Below, piece after piece: positions 61,101 to 64,000 of a stretch of DNA of 64,000 bases; positions within the stretch are counted from its first letter, which is position 1; every line of letters starts with the position of its first letter. A model generated the notes under the pieces. It searched no databases. It saw only the letters and a list, made by a program, of their open reading frames with translations, and had not been told where the DNA came from. A program made the translations under genes and the position numbers. The stretch comes from Calditrichia bacterium (GTDB lineage Bacteria; Calditrichota; Calditrichia; RBG-13-44-9; J075), in NCBI GenBank assembly GCA_020635015.1, contig JACKAP010000005.1, positions 1 to 64,000 on the forward strand, read 5' to 3'.

Positions 61101-62718
61101 CCAGATGCTGCTGACCGTATGCGACGATCAGCGCATCCGCTTCTGGTCGACGGCGGGCGATTCCCTGGGGAGCTTTGTCCATGATGCCCGTATCAACAGC
61201 GCCGCCTTCTCCCGCGACGGCAGGCAAATTCTCAGCGCCGGCGACGACGGGCTGGTGCTGCTGCGCACCCTGGCGGGCGACACCCTGAAACGCCTCGATC
61301 ATCCGCAGGGAGTTACCGGGGCCATATTATCCGCGGATGGGAAATGGCTCCTGAGCGCCGCTCGCGATGAGAATGTCTACCTCTGGGAGCTGGGCGGCGA
61401 TTCCCTCTCCGGGCATCTGCAGCAGGTGCTGCCCCATGGGCGGACGGTTCACTCCCTGGATTTTTCTCCGGATGGCCAGCATTTCCTGACCGCTTCCGAT
61501 GAGAAAACCGCCTATCTCTGGCCGCTCCGGGCGCAAGATGTTTCCGGCGACGCGCTGTTGCAATACCGCATCCTCCTGCCCCATGATGGCGGGATTACCG
61601 CCGCCGGCTTCTCCCCCGACGGCCGCTTCATCCTCACTGCCGCCCGCGACAGCAGTGCAAGGCTTTGGAAAACGGAGATTGATACGCTGCCGATCTTCCA
61701 CCATGACCGGGTGGTGATGACCGCGCAGTTCTCCCCGGACAGCCGTGAGGTGCTCAGCGCCGCCCGCGACGGGGAGGTGGCGCTGTGGTCCGCCGCCGGA
61801 GAGCAGTTGCAGGTCTTCCATCATGACGATGACGTGCGCACCGCGCAGTTCTCTCCCGACGGCAAACGGATCCTCACCGCTTCTTACGACGGTACCGCCC
61901 GCCTCTGGTCGCTTGAGGGCGCAGCGCCGGTGCGCTTCACCCACCGCGATACGGTGTTCTCGGCAGTATTTTCTCCCGACGGCAGACAGATCCTGACGGC
62001 CTCCTACGATTATACCGCCCGCCTCTGGCGCGACAACGGCGATTCCCTGGCGATCTTCCGGCATCGGGGCAAGGTCAATACCGCGGTGTTCTCGCCCGAC
62101 GGGAGGCAAGTGCTGACTGCCTCGGATGACGGCAGCGCCCGCCTCTGGCGCAGCAACGGCGATTCCCTGGCGGTGTTGCCCCATGATGATTGGGTCTACG
62201 GCGCGGTCTTCTCGCCGGACGGAAAACGGCTGCTCAGTTATTCGGAAGACGGCAGCGCCCGGCTATGGTCGGTGGACGGAAAGCTGCTGACAACGTTTAC
62301 TCACCGCGCGGCGGTGCAGAAGGCACTGTTCTCCCCCGACGGGCAACAACTGCTCAGCGCTTCCAGCGACGGCTTTGCCCGCCTCTGGCAATTGGATGGC
62401 ACCCTGGTTCTGAAGCTGCGCCATGAGGACGGCGTCAACTGGGCGACATTCTCGCCGGATGGCCGCCATATCCTCACCGCCGCGGATGACGCGCGGGTCT
62501 ATCTCTGGGCGCACAATGGCGACCTGCTCAAGACTTTCGAACACGAAGGCGGCGTGCGCAGCGCGGTATTTTCCCCGGATGGGAAATGGCTGCTCACTGC
62601 CTCGGAAGACCACACCGCCCGGGCCTGGCTGAGCGCGAAGGGAATTGCGGATTGGTTGGACCGGGAGGAGGTTTATCGCTTTACGGAAACGGAAAAGCAA
62701 TTTTATGGAATACCTTAA
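58135..62718 (+). CDS. CHAT protease - STAND NTPase - WD40 protein
   Basis: A 1527-residue protein. Residues 1-220 are a CHAT-type (caspase-like) peptidase with His84 in 'FHYGGHAD' and Cys125-Cys126 in 'FINGCCSQQQ'. The STAND NTPase has Walker A 'GQSGAGKSS' (293-301) and Walker B 'LVIILDQAEE' (Asp432). A basic stretch (RRRRIRRR) and one membrane helix (about 759-779) lead to 16 WD40-like repeats ('FSPDGRQILTASYDYTARLW'). Architecture and size are those of sensor-effector proteins in bacterial conflict systems: repeats sense, NTPase oligomerises, protease acts. The membrane helix would put the repeats and the protease on opposite sides unless it lies flat, which is odd. It overlaps the hydrolase gene. 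Confidence 0.92.
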   Translation: MPSTTSQPANKPVIFLAFANDRVDNTAYLRNLPIEMDGIRKALQKARQAGLCEVVERANTTVENILDVFQEYRDRIAIFHYGGHADSYELLLESLSGEHAVAHSEGLVSFLARQKGLQMVFINGCCSQQQALDLVEAGVPAVVGTSQKIDDQVATDLSIRFYKGLSAGAGIDRAWSEAIDQIKLQKGDAASTHRGGNRRKAEDRASDQFPWQLYYREGAEVVKQWNLPEAVENPLFGLPDIPPRYHLPESPFLFLRRYEQEHARIFFGRSYYIRDLYNRVSDPKSPPLILLYGQSGAGKSSLFDAGLQPRLEQRCQVCYLRRDPEVGLAGTLELALRRMEKAVETTAEAPPPPEPEIGLLNDNALIHLQAAIHHAEGGLRDEIETLIERLKARQAGEAPPPLPTAMEDLHPLLTCWRSIEAKTGRPLVIILDQAEECFTRPQPDQPDELTAFLRLLGAMFGQRLRLPLGKLILGYRKEYHPEIEAGCKELLLPRSTVFLEQLARKDILDIFRGLTRTPELQQRYNLSVEDELPVMVADDLLEDKDSPVAPVLQILLTKLWNGATAEDPRAPRFTVAQYQQIKKEGVAMGEFFEQQMAQLRAWRADVVDSGLALDMLYLHTTSMGTAGARSLEELRALYQHRQDIIDSLIAKCKELYLLTDAQHGKGQTALTHDTLAPVVAIEYNNSDRPGQRASRILSNKINDFREAAEALYLDEMDLTVVESGQPGMRKLQIDEEKLLAVSRRQRERRRRIRRRLWTGGILMVLAIIASAVLAYFNMKEAERQANRATSNLLAIKAGDQRGRDLTAAVRVAQAGYHLTPTPSVETVLLGAFYQADAEQVRFYHQRLDHKKSAVFAAVFAPDQSLILTVARDSTARLWNLQGEMLAALRHPKALRLGGFSPDGRFFFTATESEHRIYLRETANPEEIRAVFPHIGRIYQAQFSPDGQYLLSASADRRARIWRIDQTDSSAYRSFPHPREVRAASFSPDGQMLLTVCDDQRIRFWSTAGDSLGSFVHDARINSAAFSRDGRQILSAGDDGLVLLRTLAGDTLKRLDHPQGVTGAILSADGKWLLSAARDENVYLWELGGDSLSGHLQQVLPHGRTVHSLDFSPDGQHFLTASDEKTAYLWPLRAQDVSGDALLQYRILLPHDGGITAAGFSPDGRFILTAARDSSARLWKTEIDTLPIFHHDRVVMTAQFSPDSREVLSAARDGEVALWSAAGEQLQVFHHDDDVRTAQFSPDGKRILTASYDGTARLWSLEGAAPVRFTHRDTVFSAVFSPDGRQILTASYDYTARLWRDNGDSLAIFRHRGKVNTAVFSPDGRQVLTASDDGSARLWRSNGDSLAVLPHDDWVYGAVFSPDGKRLLSYSEDGSARLWSVDGKLLTTFTHRAAVQKALFSPDGQQLLSASSDGFARLWQLDGTLVLKLRHEDGVNWATFSPDGRHILTAADDARVYLWAHNGDLLKTFEHEGGVRSAVFSPDGKWLLTASEDHTARAWLSAKGIADWLDREEVYRFTETEKQFYGIP

Positions 62719-62733
62719 CAAGGAGGAACATCG

Positions 62734-63495
62734 ATGAGAGGCGTATTGCAAAAAGGATTGGGATGGATGTTGCTAAGCATCTGGCTGGTCGGCCTGGGCA
62801 GTCTGCAGGCCCAGAGCTGGGAGCATAAGTATAAATGGCGGGATAACAACCGCTACAAGGAAGGATTGAAGCTGAAGAAAAAGAAAAATGTCTCCGGCAC
62901 CCTGCAACTGGTTTCCCTGCAGGTTTATCAGGCGCAATGGAAGAAAAACGCTGCCGCGGCCGGGGATTCTGCCGTGATCTACTTCCACCTTCCCGCTGCC
63001 AGCGATGCGGGCATTATTCTTTACCAGACCGAAAAAAATTATACGCTGGATGAGGTTGACGGCAGCCAATTCAAGACCGGCTGGAACCGTTTTGCCTGGT
63101 CGGCGCAGATCATCAACGAGGTCGGCATCCCGCTGCAGGAGCTCAGCGGCCTGGCGAAAGCCAGCCGCGACGGCGAGGCGCTCTACACCCCGGTATGCTT
63201 TCAAAAACCCGGCGCCAGCACATCCGGCCTGGTGCTCAACGCCATCCTCAAACCCGATAAGGATATGGTGCTGAATATCGTACTTTCCGAAGCGGCATCG
63301 AACAAAACTGTCAAGGAATGGAAAGACGTGCAGATCGCTTCCGATGCGTATTACGAGTTGCCGTTGCCGGTGGAGTTGCTCACCTCCGGGGTGAAGCACT
63401 ATAAACTGGTCGGGATCGAAAAATCCAATGCCGGGACGGAATTCACCACCCTGCGCGAGCATCTGTTCCACCTGCACCTTGATGCCGGTCAATGA
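62734..63495 (+). CDS. Exported protein of unknown function
   Basis: A 253-residue protein with a perfect AAGGAGGA site 15 bases after the CHAT-STAND stop. The signal peptide is 'LGWMLLSIWLVGLGSLQAQS'. The mature part is beta-rich ('SGTLQLVSLQVYQAQW', 'AVIYFHLPAASDAGIILYQ', 'TGWNRFAWSAQIINEVGIPL', 'HLFHLHLDAGQ'), perhaps an Ig-like or adhesin-type fold. No family recognised. It probably belongs to the same operon. Confidence 0.7.
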   Translation: MRGVLQKGLGWMLLSIWLVGLGSLQAQSWEHKYKWRDNNRYKEGLKLKKKKNVSGTLQLVSLQVYQAQWKKNAAAAGDSAVIYFHLPAASDAGIILYQTEKNYTLDEVDGSQFKTGWNRFAWSAQIINEVGIPLQELSGLAKASRDGEALYTPVCFQKPGASTSGLVLNAILKPDKDMVLNIVLSEAASNKTVKEWKDVQIASDAYYELPLPVELLTSGVKHYKLVGIEKSNAGTEFTTLREHLFHLHLDAGQ

Positions 63496-63512
63496 TATTT
63501 CGTTTACTGAGA

Positions 63513-63644
63513 AGTGTAACATGCGGAGAACTTTCGCATGGGGCATGGCGCATGGGGCATGGTGTATTACAGTGCGAGGATCAGAACATGCGCATGTACA
63601 TTACGGCGCCATGCCCTTTGCCCCATGCAAAAGAACTTTACACT
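63513..63644. repeat. Palindromic element with GCATGGG heptamers
   Basis: AGTGTAA (63513-63519) is inverted as TTACACT (63638-63644). Four heptamers GCATGGG/GCATGGC/GCATGGG/GCATGGT (63536-63563) are matched on the other side by CGCCATGCCC and GCCCCATGC (63608-63628). It has the same build as the element at 31464: inverted ends with a short tandem array folded against its complement. Confidence 0.75.
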
Positions 63645-63688
63645 ATGCTGAGTATGAGCGACAAGTATAATCAAAAAAGGGGTCAACA

Positions 63689-64000
63689 ATGAGATTTGTT
63701 TTCTGGATATGCATCCTGCTTTTCCTGGGGACGGCCATATTTTCGCCGGTCCAGCCCCAGGATAAAGGGGTGGATCCCGGCGCTGCTTTACGGGAACAGC
63801 TCAAGCCGGGTGTCTTCCTGCTCAGCGATGAGCAGGATCATGCGGCGTATGGCCTCTATATGGCCGGGCGCCGCGATAAGAAATATGTTTATCTGGTTTC
63901 GCTCAACAACCTGTCGGTGGGCACTTTCGGCAAGCTGCAACTGGCCGACATCAATGCCGCCAACAAAACCAAATCGTTTGAGGCCGACAAAGTAGAGTCG
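63689..64000 (+). CDS. 5' part of an exported protein, runs off the window
   Basis: The ATG at 63689 (GGGG about ten bases upstream) opens a frame of 104 codons to the window end. It begins with a signal peptide (MRFVFWICILLFLGTAIFSP). The mature start has 'LREQLKPGVFLLSDEQDHAA', 'YGLYMAGRRDKKYVYLVSL' and 'FGKLQLADINAANKTKSFEA'. The family is not recognised. It is the third gene in a row after the CHAT-STAND protein and may share its operon, although the palindromic element lies between. Confidence 0.7.
   Translation, partial: MRFVFWICILLFLGTAIFSPVQPQDKGVDPGAALREQLKPGVFLLSDEQDHAAYGLYMAGRRDKKYVYLVSLNNLSVGTFGKLQLADINAANKTKSFEADKVES

Noticed and set aside
1..64000. tRNA or rRNA genes
   Set aside because: I saw no cloverleaf with a T-loop GGTTCGA-type core or rRNA-like stretch; a dedicated scan could still find a divergent one.

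Overview
The window looks like a chromosome segment of an uncultured bacterium of the Fibrobacterota-Chlorobiota-Bacteroidota superphylum, possibly Calditrichota- or KSB1-like. The main clue is the secreted repeat protein at 39880-42729. It ends in a sorting domain of the 'QNFPNPFNP...GLY...RKMLL' type, which I know from type IX secretion substrates of that group. Most genes are GC-rich. One gene (43192-44958) and the 3' tip of another (about 35110-35996) are clearly AT-richer.

Region 1 (695-31459) is a nearly complete extracellular contractile injection system (eCIS, the Afp/PVC/AlgoCIS family) on the + strand. It is preceded by a sigma-54 activator gene and a plausible -24/-12 promoter. The order is: small protein, AAA+ ATPase (Afp15-like), Cys-cluster protein, tube terminator (Afp16-like), an unknown, a coiled-coil protein (tape-measure candidate), one sheath, tube 1, a tail-assembly chaperone with a -1-frame extension, a disordered protein, tube 2, LysM hub, spike in two genes, PAAR tip, gp25 wedge, two baseplate-J proteins, a propeller-tail protein, three proteins sharing one N-terminal domain (the last fibre-like), an orphan ParA, a basic DUF1508-type protein and a glycosyltransferase. 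Close packing suggests one long transcription unit.

Region 2 (31464-42772) holds the likely cargo. Two proteins carry the DUF4157 (eCIS core) metallopeptidase-like domain. One has a long helical body and a possible nuclease tip, and its N-terminus is separated by an in-frame TGA. The other ends in a papain-like Cys-His-Asp domain. Two membrane proteins, a secreted FecR-like protein and the sorting-domain protein follow.

Region 3 (42885-64000) resembles an immunity or regulated-cell-death neighbourhood. It has an AT-rich NACHT NTPase beside a wrecked amidohydrolase gene, a caspase-like-GAF-EAL fusion, a sacsin/HSP90-like (GHKL) ATPase whose start codon is missing, a propeller histidine kinase on the - strand, a VHL-beta-like small protein, and an operon of a membrane-anchored alpha/beta hydrolase with a CHAT-protease-STAND-WD40 protein. 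Exported proteins follow to the window edge.

Intergenic space in regions 2 and 3 carries an unusual set of heptanucleotide tandem repeats with unrelated units, three palindromic elements and IS200/REP-like hairpins. The points I would check first are the probable programmed -1 frameshift at 10789-10844, the caspase-EAL fusion, the ParA/DUF1508 pair inside the eCIS operon, and the CHAT-STAND-hydrolase operon.
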